From the NCBI GenBank assembly GCA_022822745.1, contig JAJEAO010000033.1:16630-80629 (forward strand): DNA of 64,000 nt, written 5' to 3'. The translations under genes were made by a program, and so were the position numbers. Numbering within the stretch: the stretch's first letter is position 1; each line of letters opens with the position of its first letter. Shown here piece after piece: positions 37,626 to 47,473 of this stretch. The notes below the pieces were generated by a model, which was not told the origin of the DNA, ran no database searches, and worked only from the letters and a program-made list of their open reading frames with translations. Origin of the DNA: Acidobacteriota bacterium (lineage in GTDB: Bacteria; Acidobacteriota; Vicinamibacteria; Marinacidobacterales; Marinacidobacteraceae).

Positions 37626-40514
37626 CTACGGGGTCACGCTCCCTCCCCAACTGTAGTTGAGGCGCGTGTAGTAGTAGGCGCCGTTGAATCCGAACGGGGA
37701 GAACTGCCCGTACTGGTTGCCCACCGTGAACGCCCCGAAGCGATTGACTTCCGGATAGGCGTTCAGGACGTTCTCACCGCCGACGGCCACCGAAATGCCG
37801 CCGGGAAGGGGGATGCCGAGCTCCACATCCACCAGGGCCTTTCCGGAGTACGCCGGATACAGCCAGGGGGCGGCCACTTCGTCCAGGTCAGCCGCGTTGC
37901 GCCCGTCCTCGCTGTCCCAGTACTCGCCGAAGTAGCTCAGGCGGCCCATCACATTCCACCGCCCGGCGTCGTGCGTGGCGCTCACGGCCGCGCGGCTGTT
38001 GGGCAGGCCGCGCTCCAGAGTCGTGATTCGGAACTCGTCGATGACCGAAGTATCGAGATCCCGGAGCTGGGTGTCGGTGTAGTTGTAGATGGCGTGGAGC
38101 GTTGTCTCGCCGAGCTCGAGGGTCGCGATCAGGTCCACGCCGCGCGTCAACGTGGAGAAGTCGTTCAGGAAGAACCGGAAGACCGGGAAGTTCCGGGCCT
38201 CGGGGATTCCCTCCGCGAGCAGGGTCAGGATCTCCGCCTCGGACAGGCTGATCTCCTGGGAGAGAGCGAGCCGGTCGGTCACGAGAATGTGGAAGTAGTC
38301 GGCGGTGAGGCTGAACGGTCCCTCGGCGAACACGGCTCCGGCGCTGAAGTTCCGGGACTTTTCCGGTTGGAGCTGCCCGCCTCCCCGAGCCTGAGCCACG
38401 GCGGAAGTCGCCGGCACCACGCCGTTGTTCGTCAGCTCTCCTCCGATGAACGCGGTTGTCACGTTGAAGGTGTGCTGTTGTCCGGGAGTCGGCGCCCGGA
38501 ATCCGGTGCTCGCGGCGCCGCGCAACGACAGCGAGTCGGTCAGGGAGAAGCGCCCCGAAATCTTTCCGTTCGTCGTCGTTCCAAAGTCCTCGTAGTCCTC
38601 CACGCGGACGGCCGCACCGAAGTTCCATTGACCGCCGGGGTCGTCGAACTCGACATCTCCGTATGCCGCGATGTTGCTTCGGCTCCATTCGCCTGCGGTC
38701 GTATCGGCGCGGTAGCCATTGAAACCGTTGGAGCCCGAACTGAAGCCCTGGACGGCGTAAGGGCCGATCCTCCACGAGGCGTCGTCACCGGCGCCGATCG
38801 TGAACTGTTCCCTGCGCCATTCCGTGCCCGCCGCCAGATTCACGACATCCGTGAGCGGGTACGAGACGTCGAGGTTGAGGTTGACGTCGTCCTGCCGATA
38901 GCTGCCGGGATTGAAGGAAGTGGGCGTGTCGAAGCCGAGGGATGCGTTGACCGTGTCGAAAATGAACTGGTCCACGTCACTCGTGCCGATGTTGACGCTC
39001 GCGTCCCAGACGAACCCGTTGCTCGCGAAGCCGCGAAGCCCGGTCACGACCGAGTAGTCCACGAGGTCGCCCCCGAACTGCGGTGTGAAGCCGCCCGGAA
39101 ACCTGCTGTAGAGAGTGAAGCAGTTCGGGTTGGCCTCGACGGCCGCCAGTGCGGCGGGGTCGGGCTGGTCGCCCACGACCGGAATCACCGGACACTGCCC
39201 CGCGCCTTCGATGCCGGTCTCGGCCCAGACCCGATCGCCGACGAGCAGCGTGGGGAGCCCGTCCACCTCGGGGCCTCGGAAGACGCCGCCCCGGGTGTGC
39301 GGATTCCGGAAATAGAATCCGCCGGTCACCTTGCGCTGGGCGTAGTTGGAATGGCCGTAGAGCTGGAGCCCGTTTCCGAAGAGATAACCATAGTTCCCGA
39401 AGAGCTTCAGATCGCCCTCGATCAGGGGGGAGCCCCATACCTGCGCGGGGTTGCGGATGTTGGAGTTCCCGGCGTTGATGATGGCCTGCGCATCCTCGCG
39501 CTGGATGCTCCGGTTCGTCGGGTTGGCGTTTCCGAACTCGCCGCTGACGTTGAGGAATCCGTTCGAGCCGAGAGGCAGTCCGATGTTCCCGGCGACCGAG
39601 ACGGCCTCTCCACGGCCGCCGATTCCGTTGCAGGAGTGCTGGATGTCGCCGACGACGGACGATCCGCATGTGGATGGGTCACCCGGGTTGGCCTCACCGA
39701 AGGCCCCGAACCGGACTTCGAGGCTGCCGCCATCACGGGCGTCCTTCAGCTCGAAATTCATGACCCCCGCGATGGCGTCCGAAGCGTACTGGGCGGCGGC
39801 GCCGTCCCGCAGGACTTCGGCCTGCCGAATCGCGATCGAGGGGATGACGGAGACATCCGGTCCCTGCGATCCGTCCGCGATCCCGTTGCCGAGCCAGGTG
39901 ATGACCGCTGCCCGGTGCCGGCGCTTGCCGTTCACCAGGATCAGGGTGTGGTCGGGGGCCAGGTTCCGCAGGTTCGCCGGGCGCACGATCGTGGCGGCGT
40001 CGCTGATGGGCTGGATGTTGATGTTGAACGACGGAACGACGCTCCGCAACTGGTTGGCGAGGTCGGCGCTCCCCTGGCTGACGAAGTCGTCGGCCCGGAT
40101 GACGTCCACTGGCACCGCCGACTCGGTCACCGATCGCGGTTGGGCGCGCGATCCGACGACGACCACTCGCTCCTCGAGCGAGAGCGTCAATGTGACATCC
40201 ACCGCCGTGGCCTCGTCCGCTCTGACCTCGACCGACTGGATGTCGGTGAGGAAACCGGGCAGGCTGAACGTCAGCTCCCAGGATCCCGGAGCCAATCCGT
40301 CGAGGTTGAACAGCCCCGTTCCACCCGAGAACGCCACCTGGACGATCCCGTCCTGGTCGCGCGCCTCGACGGTCACGCCGGGAAGGACCAGTCCCGTGGC
40401 GTCGCGCACGGTGCCCGAGACGCTTCCGGTTTCCTGGGCCTGCGCTGCAAAGGACAGCGACAGGCTCACGGCGAGGGCGGCCGGGACGGCCGCCAATCCT
40501 CCGAGATGATGCAT
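37626..40514 (-). CDS. TonB-dependent outer-membrane receptor
   Basis: A 962-residue outer-membrane receptor for active uptake powered by TonB. ATG 40514 follows GGAGGAGG and a signal peptide ending AAQAQE. Residues about 28-105 are a carboxypeptidase-regulatory-like/SusC-type extension (GSVSGTVRDATGLVLPGVTVEA). The plug (LANQLRSVVPSFNINIQP, then LVNGKRRHRAAV) and a barrel with many alternating strands follow, as in sugar or siderophore receptors. The ligand is unknown. It is transcribed with the DUF5916 gene 252 bp upstream on the same strand. Confidence 0.92.
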   Translation of the reverse strand: MHHLGGLAAVPAALAVSLSLSFAAQAQETGSVSGTVRDATGLVLPGVTVEARDQDGIVQVAFSGGTGLFNLDGLAPGSWELTFSLPGFLTDIQSVEVRADEATAVDVTLTLSLEERVVVVGSRAQPRSVTESAVPVDVIRADDFVSQGSADLANQLRSVVPSFNINIQPISDAATIVRPANLRNLAPDHTLILVNGKRRHRAAVITWLGNGIADGSQGPDVSVIPSIAIRQAEVLRDGAAAQYASDAIAGVMNFELKDARDGGSLEVRFGAFGEANPGDPSTCGSSVVGDIQHSCNGIGGRGEAVSVAGNIGLPLGSNGFLNVSGEFGNANPTNRSIQREDAQAIINAGNSNIRNPAQVWGSPLIEGDLKLFGNYGYLFGNGLQLYGHSNYAQRKVTGGFYFRNPHTRGGVFRGPEVDGLPTLLVGDRVWAETGIEGAGQCPVIPVVGDQPDPAALAAVEANPNCFTLYSRFPGGFTPQFGGDLVDYSVVTGLRGFASNGFVWDASVNIGTSDVDQFIFDTVNASLGFDTPTSFNPGSYRQDDVNLNLDVSYPLTDVVNLAAGTEWRREQFTIGAGDDASWRIGPYAVQGFSSGSNGFNGYRADTTAGEWSRSNIAAYGDVEFDDPGGQWNFGAAVRVEDYEDFGTTTNGKISGRFSLTDSLSLRGAASTGFRAPTPGQQHTFNVTTAFIGGELTNNGVVPATSAVAQARGGGQLQPEKSRNFSAGAVFAEGPFSLTADYFHILVTDRLALSQEISLSEAEILTLLAEGIPEARNFPVFRFFLNDFSTLTRGVDLIATLELGETTLHAIYNYTDTQLRDLDTSVIDEFRITTLERGLPNSRAAVSATHDAGRWNVMGRLSYFGEYWDSEDGRNAADLDEVAAPWLYPAYSGKALVDVELGIPLPGGISVAVGGENVLNAYPEVNRFGAFTVGNQYGQFSPFGFNGAYYYTRLNYSWGGSVTP

Positions 40515-40766
40515 GAGAACCTCCTCCATCATGGACTGCGCCAGCGGCGTGGCTCGACCGCATCTGCGGACAACCACGTCCGCTGACGCTCATCCGGTAC
40601 CCGGAAACCTGCTGCGCCGCCGGCGCGCGATCAAGGGCGTGTACGGGCTCGTGTCGGATGAACGGGAGGGGGCGCGGGACGCGGAGACCGGGTTTCGGCG
40701 GAGGTCGCGGTGATCGAGTCGGCGGACGCCTGCTCGTCCACCGACCCGACGTCTCGGGTCAGGTGC

Positions 40767-43097
40767 TCAGAAGTCGAAGAGGCGGGTGTACTTGACGACG
40801 AACGAGCGCCCCATGACCGTCGGCACCAGCATGTCGGTCGCGTCGTCGAACCGGTCGAAGTTCGCCGTGTTCCGAAGGTCGTTGTACACGAGGAACAGCC
40901 CGGTGCCGCTGCGGTCGAGGAGCACGAGGCGGATGTTCGAAGAGACCGACGAGGTCTGCGAGTTGTACTGGATCAACGCCTCGAGCCGCCGCAGTGGGGT
41001 GAACGAGTAGTTCACCCGGACCGGAACCAGGTCGGTCACGAAGTCGCCACCCGGGAGCTCCACGCTGTTCCGGTTGAATCCGACGCTGGCCTGGAAGCGG
41101 GCGCCCACGCGGCCGTTCAGACTGACGTCGCATCCGCGGCGAGTTCCGTCGTAGAATCCGCCTGCCCGACAATAGATGGTGGGGTAGAGCCGCGCACTCG
41201 CGTTGCCGATGTAGTTTGCGGACCAGAGCGCCCACTCGTATTTCCCCGGCGGGATGATCACGCTCTTTCCGTCCGCACCGGCAAAGACGGTGAAGTCGTC
41301 GAGGGGTGTGTCCCTCTCGATGTCCACCCACCACCCGAACCGTCCGCCGGCATTCGGCTGGAACTCGACCGGGTGGATGTGGGCGCGGCCGGACTGGACC
41401 TCGCCGTCGAAACCGTCGTAGCGGTTCCAGGTGATGTGGGGCGAGAAGCGTCGGACCCAGTCCCTCATCCAGGCCACCTGTGTCGGCTGCCAGTTCAGGT
41501 AGTAGCGCCACTGGTACTTGCGATAACCGACCCGAGGGACGAATCCGACGTCGGCGCGGACATCCTCGCCGACCTGGGTGTAGCCAATGTGGCCCTGGTG
41601 GATCGGGTGGGAGTAGTTCAGGAACGCCCGGCCGGCGACCGCTCCCCCCTCGCCGGTCGCTTCCATCCCGCCGGTCTCGGTCCCGGCGAGGAAGGCGAAG
41701 AAACGGGTGTTGTCGCTGAGCTGGATCGCGGCGTCGGCGCCGAAGGCGCGGTTGTGGTCGTCGTTCCCCGCCCACTCCCCGGTTCCCTGACGGTTCACGA
41801 GCATCCCGCCGAAGTTGGACCGCCCCACCTCCCGCTGGACCCGGGCCACCGTGTAGTTGTTCCCCGCCAGCGCCAGCGCGCCCGTCGCCGGGTTGAACGA
41901 CGCCTCGGTCTGCATGTTCATCACGCCGACGTTGTAGGCGCCCACCTTGCCGCTCAACCGGGCGCCGCCGACGATCCCCACCGGTTGTCCGGCGTGGAGT
42001 CCGATCCGACGGCTGAAGAAGAGATCCACTTCCTGGGGCGCTCCGAACTGGAAGGTGGCGGCGTTTTCGAGGAAGAACGGCCGCTTTTCCGGGAAGAAGA
42101 GCGGGAAGCGGGTCAGGTTGATCTGCTGGTCGTCGGCCTCCACCTGGGCGAAGTCGGTGTTTGCCGTGAAGTCCACCGTCAGATTCGGCGTGACGCCCCA
42201 TTTGACATCGAGCCCGATGTCGAATCCCTGCGTTTCCCGGGAGGATTCGGCGACCGCGAGGGGGTTCCGGTGGGCGTCCCCGAGCGCGAACGGCGTGACC
42301 TTCACATCCCGACGGCCCGGAAGGTCGAGCCCGGAGATCTTGCGCGCCAGCGAGACCCGGTAGATGTTGTAGCCGCGGGGGATGGGCGCGAGGAACGACT
42401 GCTCGTTCTTGCGGCGGACGTTCCGCATCACGTTCAGACCCCAGGTCCGGTTTTCGCCCGGTTCGTAGCGCAGCGTCCGCAGCGGGATGGCGAACTCGCT
42501 CTCCCAGCCGCGGTCGGTCCGCTGCGAGCGCACGGTCCAGTCTCCATCCCAGTTCGCGTTGAACCCGGTCACGCCGCCGCGTTGCGATCCCCGCTGCCCC
42601 GGACGGGGGTTGTAGCCGCCGGTAACGCCCTCGCCCGCCACCTGACCGTCGTACTCGATGCCCTCGGGAGTGGTGCCGAACAGGAATGCATTCTGGCTGT
42701 CGTTGAAAGTGTCGAAGACGATCTGCACCGAATCCGACTCGTTCAGGTCCCCGTCCCGCCGGCTCTCGGACACGAGCACTTCCGCGGGCTCGGAATCGAA
42801 CGCGATGATCCCGACATAGAGCGTCGTGGTCGAAAGCAGCAGCCGGACTTCGGTGCGCTCCGAGGCAGGCTCGCCGTTGTCGGGCTCCTGCTGCGTGAAA
42901 CCGGTGAACGGCTCCACCGAGTCCCACTGTTCATCGGTGACCAGCCCGTCCACGATCGGGCCCTCGTCGCCTTCGAGCGTTCGCACCTCGGCTTCGGGGG
43001 CCGCGGCGGCCGGCGCCGCGAAGCACAGCAGGGAAGAAATGAGAGCGTTTCGGCCTGCCGCGAGCGCAGGGGGGCGGAAGGGGATGTTTCGGCGCAT
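40767..43097 (-). CDS. DUF5916 family outer-membrane protein with CBM9-like N-terminal domain
   Basis: A 776-residue DUF5916 protein. ATG 43097 gives a signal peptide ending AAPAAAAPE. The N-terminal part ([18 protein letters not shown], then [15 protein letters not shown]) is a family-9 carbohydrate-binding-like sandwich. The rest ([26 protein letters not shown] and many amphipathic strands to the terminal Phe) is a beta barrel. It may act in binding or processing of exported or cell-wall-associated compounds, but its role is unproven. Only 25 bp separate its start from the divergent dehydrogenase gene, so their promoters overlap. Confidence 0.88.
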   Translation of the reverse strand: MRRNIPFRPPALAAGRNALISSLLCFAAPAAAAPEAEVRTLEGDEGPIVDGLVTDEQWDSVEPFTGFTQQEPDNGEPASERTEVRLLLSTTTLYVGIIAFDSEPAEVLVSESRRDGDLNESDSVQIVFDTFNDSQNAFLFGTTPEGIEYDGQVAGEGVTGGYNPRPGQRGSQRGGVTGFNANWDGDWTVRSQRTDRGWESEFAIPLRTLRYEPGENRTWGLNVMRNVRRKNEQSFLAPIPRGYNIYRVSLARKISGLDLPGRRDVKVTPFALGDAHRNPLAVAESSRETQGFDIGLDVKWGVTPNLTVDFTANTDFAQVEADDQQINLTRFPLFFPEKRPFFLENAATFQFGAPQEVDLFFSRRIGLHAGQPVGIVGGARLSGKVGAYNVGVMNMQTEASFNPATGALALAGNNYTVARVQREVGRSNFGGMLVNRQGTGEWAGNDDHNRAFGADAAIQLSDNTRFFAFLAGTETGGMEATGEGGAVAGRAFLNYSHPIHQGHIGYTQVGEDVRADVGFVPRVGYRKYQWRYYLNWQPTQVAWMRDWVRRFSPHITWNRYDGFDGEVQSGRAHIHPVEFQPNAGGRFGWWVDIERDTPLDDFTVFAGADGKSVIIPPGKYEWALWSANYIGNASARLYPTIYCRAGGFYDGTRRGCDVSLNGRVGARFQASVGFNRNSVELPGGDFVTDLVPVRVNYSFTPLRRLEALIQYNSQTSSVSSNIRLVLLDRSGTGLFLVYNDLRNTANFDRFDDATDMLVPTVMGRSFVVKYTRLFDF

Positions 43098-43122
43098 GAC
43101 GCTGCGTATCCTACGGCCCGCC

Positions 43123-44604
43123 ATGAGTCTCTCCACTCCTCTGCCCAACTACATCGGAGGCCGGTTCGTCGCCGCCGCCGGCGACGCTTCCGCCGCCGTC
43201 GTGAACCCTGCCACCGGCAGCGAGTTGTCCCGCATCCCGCTCTCGGGCGCCGAGGAGGTCAGCCTCGCGGTCGCGAGCGCGAGCGATGCGTTCCGCGCGT
43301 GGAGGGAGACCCCGCCGACGGACCGCATCCAGCCGCTGTTCCGGCTCAAGGCGCTTCTGGAGCGGGACTTCGAGGAGCTTGCCCGGAGCGTGACCCTCGA
43401 GGCGGGCAAGACCCTGGCCGAGGCGCGAGGCGAAGTCCGCCGCGCGATCGAGAACGTCGAGGTCGCCTGTGGCATCCCTTCGCTGATGCAGGGGCGGGTG
43501 CTCGAGGACATCGCCCGCGGGATCGACGAGTTCATGATCCGCCAGCCGCTCGGCGTCGTGGCCGTGATCGCGCCGTTCAACTTCCCGGCGATGATCCCGT
43601 TCTGGTTTCTGCCGTATGCGCTCGCGTGCGGGAATGCGGTCGTGGTGAAGCCGTCGGACAAGACGCCGCTCACCGTCCACCGGGTCATCGCGCTGCTCGA
43701 GGAAGCGGGTTTCCCGCCAGGCGTCGTCCAGGTCGTCCACGGCGGACGGGACGCCGTCGAGGCGCTCCTCGACCACCCCGATGTTGCGGCGGTCAGCTTT
43801 GTCGGGTCTAGCCCGGTGGCCCGAGCCGTCTATCGGCGAGCAGCCGCGAAAGGGAAGCGGGTCCAGTGCCAGGGAGGCGCCAAGAACCCGGTCGTCGTGC
43901 TGCCCGACGCCGACATGACGGCAGCCGCCGCCACCGTGGCCGAGTCGGCGTTCGGCTGCGCCGGGCAGCGCTGTCTGGCCGCCTCGCTCGCGGTGACGGT
44001 CGGCGGGGCAGGGGACGCCTTCGCCGAGGCGGTGGCGGCGGAAGCGGCGGGCCGGGTCGTGGGGTCGGGACTCGACGAGTCGGTCGAGATGGGTCCGGTG
44101 ATCCGTGACGAGAGCCGGCGGCGGATCGAAGGGCTGATCGCGCAGGCGGTCGAGATCGAGGACGCCCGCCCGGTCGTGGATGGGCGCGGACTCTCGGTTG
44201 CCGGTCATGAGGACGGTTACTTCGTGGGGCCGACGGTGCTGGATCGGCTTCCGGCCGAGGGGGAGATCGCCCGCACCGAGATCTTCGGGCCGGTGCTCGG
44301 GCTCATTCGGGTGGAGACCGTGGAGCATGCGCTCGCCTTCGTGAACTCCGGCGAGTACGGGAACATGGCCTGCATCTTCACGAACGACGGTCCGTCGGCG
44401 CGCCGGTTTCGGCGGGACGCGCTCACCGGCAACATCGGCGTGAACGTGGGAGTGGCCGCCCCGATGGCGTTTTTCCCGTTCAGCGGCTGGCGCGGCAGCT
44501 TCTTCGGCGACCTGCACGCGCAGGGCGCGCACGCGGTGGAGTTCTACACGCAGACCAAGGTGGTCGTGGAGCGTTGGCCGCGCGACGCTTCGCGCCGGTT
44601 CTGA
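43123..44604 (+). CDS. mmsA: Methylmalonate-semialdehyde dehydrogenase (CoA-acylating)-like aldehyde dehydrogenase
   Basis: A 493-residue ALDH-superfamily enzyme of the MmsA type, which converts methylmalonate or malonate semialdehyde to propionyl- or acetyl-CoA in valine, thymine or inositol catabolism. Motifs: [90 protein letters not shown] and catalytic Cys284 in [10 protein letters not shown]. MmsA enzymes lack the usual active-site Glu, and none is obvious here. ATG 43123 fits family length (about 500). The TVP38 gene follows 8 bp after it. Confidence 0.92.
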   Translation: MSLSTPLPNYIGGRFVAAAGDASAAVVNPATGSELSRIPLSGAEEVSLAVASASDAFRAWRETPPTDRIQPLFRLKALLERDFEELARSVTLEAGKTLAEARGEVRRAIENVEVACGIPSLMQGRVLEDIARGIDEFMIRQPLGVVAVIAPFNFPAMIPFWFLPYALACGNAVVVKPSDKTPLTVHRVIALLEEAGFPPGVVQVVHGGRDAVEALLDHPDVAAVSFVGSSPVARAVYRRAAAKGKRVQCQGGAKNPVVVLPDADMTAAAATVAESAFGCAGQRCLAASLAVTVGGAGDAFAEAVAAEAAGRVVGSGLDESVEMGPVIRDESRRRIEGLIAQAVEIEDARPVVDGRGLSVAGHEDGYFVGPTVLDRLPAEGEIARTEIFGPVLGLIRVETVEHALAFVNSGEYGNMACIFTNDGPSARRFRRDALTGNIGVNVGVAAPMAFFPFSGWRGSFFGDLHAQGAHAVEFYTQTKVVVERWPRDASRRF

Positions 44605-44612
44605 CGGAATCC

Positions 44613-45353
44613 GTGGAGCCGTCGGGCCCGGTCCCGGCGGGACGGGTCGCGAGCCCGTCGTGGCGGCGGCTCCTGCGCCGGGGCTGGCAGCCGCTGCTGT
44701 GGGTCGTCTTCGTTCTGGCGGCCGTCGGGATGCCGGTCCTGCTGGGGGTGGGCGATCCGGCGGGCGCCGAACTGCCCGCCTGGATCCCGCGGGGTCCGTT
44801 CGGGCTGATCGCGGTCCACGCCGGACTCGTCGCGTTCGCGGCGCCGAACACGATCTTCTGCCTCGCGGCGGGGGCGCTCTTCGGCTTCGGATGGGGAGCG
44901 ATCATCGCCTCGGTGGGGACCGGACTCGGTTCGCTGACGGCGTTCCTCGCGGCGCGACTCGTCCTCGGGCGGCTCTCGGCGAAGTTCCTGCGGCGGTTCC
45001 CTCGAACGGAAAGGCTCTTCCGCGTCTTCGGCGGCGGAGGCGTCCGCATCGTGCTGCTCACCCGGCTCTCGCCGCTGATCCCGTTCGCGGCGCAGAACTA
45101 CGGCTGGGCGCTGACCCCGGTCCGGTTTCGGACGTACGCCGCCGGATCGCTGCTCGCCGCGCCGGTCGGAGCGACGCTGTTCGCCCACCTCGGGGCGGCG
45201 GGCTCCGCCGGGGTGGCGCTCGCTTCGGGTCGGTGGTCCGGGACCGCCGCGGTCACGGTCCTGGGCGCGGTCGCGACGTTGCTGCTCGTCCGCTGGATCA
45301 GCCGCGCGGCCAGCGCCGCCCTCGACGGCGAACTCGGGGCGGGCGAACGTTGA
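44613..45353 (+). CDS. TVP38/TMEM64 (VTT-domain) membrane protein
   Basis: A 246-residue inner-membrane protein of the TVP38/TMEM64 or DedA-like group. Landmarks: FAAPNTIFCLAAGALFGFGWGA, a helical core with FLAARLVLGR and the loop VFGGGGVRIVLLTRLSPLIPF with re-entrant topology. Such proteins may move lipids or undecaprenyl phosphate. GTG 44613 begins 8 bp after the dehydrogenase stop; the earlier start at 44574 would overlap it. Co-transcribed with the dehydrogenase. Confidence 0.85.
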   Translation: MEPSGPVPAGRVASPSWRRLLRRGWQPLLWVVFVLAAVGMPVLLGVGDPAGAELPAWIPRGPFGLIAVHAGLVAFAAPNTIFCLAAGALFGFGWGAIIASVGTGLGSLTAFLAARLVLGRLSAKFLRRFPRTERLFRVFGGGGVRIVLLTRLSPLIPFAAQNYGWALTPVRFRTYAAGSLLAAPVGATLFAHLGAAGSAGVALASGRWSGTAAVTVLGAVATLLLVRWISRAASAALDGELGAGER

Positions 45354-45418
45354 GCGTCTTCGGCATCGGCGCTCGTCGCGGGCCTTCCGGCCCGGACGCC
45401 CGCCGCATCGGGGATGCG

Positions 45419-45434
45419 GGGCCGCGTGCGGCCC
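45419..45434. terminator. Terminator-like hairpin between convergent genes
   Basis: GGGCCGC-GT-GCGGCCC (7-bp stem) lies in the 104-bp gap between the convergent TVP38 and beta-barrel genes. No U run follows. Confidence 0.35.
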
Positions 45435-45457
45435 GCACAGTGGATCCGCCGGGTTCC

Positions 45458-46606
45458 TCAGTTCGTGAGCGCCCACGCACGCTGCCAGCCCACCATGAGC
45501 TGCCAGGTACGGGGCATCTGCGGACCGTTGAGATCCTGGTGGAGGGGCACGCCGAGCTCGAAGGCGAGCCGGTGCTCGCGGATCGCGCCGCTCTGCCCGG
45601 CGAGGTTCACGCCGACGAGGCCGGTGACCCGCGTCCCACCGTAGTTCGCGGGATCGGCCGTGGGCACGGGTCCCATGATCATGCCGTCCCGGCCGGAGAT
45701 GGCGCCCATGGAGTCGAACTGGACCCGGGCCGTGAGAGCCACGGCGGGCGCGGGCTGGAGCATGGCCCAGGCGGTGGCGAGCACCTCGTTGCCGAGCGCG
45801 TAGCCCTCGGAGTTTTCTCCGAAGCGCACCTTGCCGCGGACCTGACCGCCGATGCTGGTTCGACCGCGCTTCGTCTGGACCACGAGCCCCGGCTGGAAGT
45901 CGAAGGTTCCGGAGCCGAGCTGCATCGCGTAGGGCAGGCGGATTTCCCGGGTCATGCCGTTCGGGAGCAGGGCTTCGCCGGTCTCGTCGAGCGAACCGGT
46001 CGGGAGACCGACGCCGGCGAGGAGATGGGCGCGCACCGGGCCGTCGGAGAGGCCGATCATCGCCGCCACGCTGCTGTCCGCCAGGCCGGAGGTTCCCGTG
46101 TCGAAGCTCCCGATCGAGGCGCCCATCAGGTTGTGGGTTTCGAGCGTCATGTCCCGGCGCATCAACATGCCCATCGCCATGAGCGTCACCCGGTCGTGGA
46201 CTCCGAGCATGGCGCCGAGCATGTGCATCTGCATCGGCATCTCGCGCGGGAGGATGCGCATCCTGGGGGGCTGGCCGGGGTTGCCGAAGAACGGGTTGTC
46301 CACGGCGAGGGTGTCCACGTCCGAGAGTTCCGTGGAGTTGTCCCGGAGGCCGCTCATCGCCATCGGGGCGAAGCGGTAGGAGAACATGAACTCGCCGCGG
46401 GCGTGCATGTGATCGGCCATGACCCCGATCGGGGCGTGGCCGTCGGCGTCATAGGGGTTTTCCTGGTCGTCGGCGACGGGCTCGGGGCGCCGGGGATCCC
46501 GGGCGCCCGACTCGGCGCCGGCGAGGGGAGCTGCGCCGAGAAGGACGAGGAGGAGCGAGAGGGGAAGGAGGGCGCGTCGGAGGCGCCGGGAGGAGGGGCT
46601 GGACAT
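45458..46606 (-). CDS. Met/His-rich outer-membrane beta-barrel protein (transporter-like)
   Basis: A 382-residue protein with a signal peptide (LPLSLLLVLLGAAPLAGAES). The mature N-terminal part is rich in Met and His (APIGVMADHMHARGEFMFSYR, MRILPREMPMQMHMLGAMLG, LMAMGMLMRRDM). A barrel-like body of alternating strands follows (GVGLPTGSLDETGE, LQPAPAVALTARVQFDSMG). Proteins of this sort are often annotated as transporters and I have seen them near copper genes. The start ATG 46606 was taken because the upstream GTG at 46648 adds a non-signal tail. It follows a Cys-rich mini-protein gene, so the pair may handle a metal such as copper. Confidence 0.75.
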   Translation of the reverse strand: MSSPSSRRLRRALLPLSLLLVLLGAAPLAGAESGARDPRRPEPVADDQENPYDADGHAPIGVMADHMHARGEFMFSYRFAPMAMSGLRDNSTELSDVDTLAVDNPFFGNPGQPPRMRILPREMPMQMHMLGAMLGVHDRVTLMAMGMLMRRDMTLETHNLMGASIGSFDTGTSGLADSSVAAMIGLSDGPVRAHLLAGVGLPTGSLDETGEALLPNGMTREIRLPYAMQLGSGTFDFQPGLVVQTKRGRTSIGGQVRGKVRFGENSEGYALGNEVLATAWAMLQPAPAVALTARVQFDSMGAISGRDGMIMGPVPTADPANYGGTRVTGLVGVNLAGQSGAIREHRLAFELGVPLHQDLNGPQMPRTWQLMVGWQRAWALTN

Positions 46607-46712
46607 GGAGAAGAGATCCTGGACGGAAGGGAGGCGGAGCTGCCGCACCCGGAGGGGGCCGGGGGCAGGACTCCTGAAACGGAACCGAACCCGGACAGCC
46701 GCAGACGGATCG

Positions 46713-46728
46713 GATCCCGCGCGGGATC
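46713..46728. repeat. Perfect 16-bp palindrome between the Cys-rich and barrel genes
   Basis: GATCCCGCGCGGGATC (46713-46728) is a complete inverted repeat with no loop, 107 bp upstream of the barrel-gene start. It may be a dimeric-repressor operator, or a simple hairpin that limits read-through. Confidence 0.45.
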
Positions 46729-46747
46729 GGGTTCGAGAGGTCTCTTC

Positions 46748-47053
46748 TCAGGCGGGCGGGCCGCGGGGGGGAGCGCCCGGACAGACTCGGCACGGGAGGA
46801 TCGGGACCGCCGCAAGCGACGGTCGCGCGCCCACCCGGTCCGGGACACGGGGCGACTCCGTCGAGACGGGAAGTTCGCCGGACGCGGCTGGTCCGCAACA
46901 GCACTCGGTGACGCATTCCGGACAGTCGGCGGCGCAGTCCATCCCCAGCATGTGGGGGGTGGCGAAGACCTGGGCGCCGGAGAATGCAACGAGGATCGCG
47001 AGGACGGCGACGATGCGGAGCGGGATCTTCACGGGTGCGAGTCCGCTTGGCAC
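46748..47053 (-). CDS. Small exported Cys-rich protein
   Basis: A 101-residue protein. Alternative GTG 47032 gives KIPLRIVAVLAILVAFSGAQVFA, a clean signal peptide. The mature part opens with PHMLGMDCAADCPECVTECCCGP: seven cysteines and methionines close together. A proline-rich tail ends in CRVCPGAPPRGPPA. This is suggestive of metal binding. Located 142 bp upstream of the Met-rich barrel on the same strand. No start has a convincing Shine-Dalgarno. Confidence 0.6.
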   Translation of the reverse strand: MPSGLAPVKIPLRIVAVLAILVAFSGAQVFATPHMLGMDCAADCPECVTECCCGPAASGELPVSTESPRVPDRVGARPSLAAVPILPCRVCPGAPPRGPPA

Positions 47054-47473
47054 GGTACCACATCATCCGGGCGCCGCGGATCGTCGGCAGGGGTCGCCGA
47101 GGGCTCCGGCTCGAGGCCTGCGGGCGTCGGCGTTCCTCGACGGGCCGGTCGAGCTGGAGGATCGGGTGAGCCAGCCGGCGCTTCCCGGACCCGGACCCGT
47201 GATTCCGGACCGGCCGGGCCCGATCCGTGCGACCGGTGCGACCGTTGATCCCGGATGCAGGCTTCGGGGCGACCACGGATGCGCCAACGCGACATCACGC
47301 TCTACCGGAGCCCGGCGCGCTCGTCGCCGGAGTCCCGAGGCTCCCCGGCGCGACGATCAGGAGACCGCGTCGCGCAGCGTCGAGGACGCGAAGGCGGGCG
47401 GGATCGGACGCCCGAAGCGCATGGCGGGGTTCCAGGGCTCCTGCTCCCGCTCGGGCGTTCGAGGAACCTCGCC
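47054..47473. other. Gene-free stretch of 420 bp
   Basis: Between the Cys-rich gene start and the PQQ-like gene stop only GC-driven chance frames are seen. I find no tRNA, clear promoter or repeat array here. The upstream regulatory region of the Cys-rich gene should lie in its first ~150 bp. Confidence 0.6.

Noticed and set aside
46729-46750. Possible third Sec UGA at the stop of the Cys-rich mini-protein (TGA 46748-46750).
   Set aside because: The downstream palindrome lacks a GGUC-type loop at the right distance and the continued frame shows no domain.
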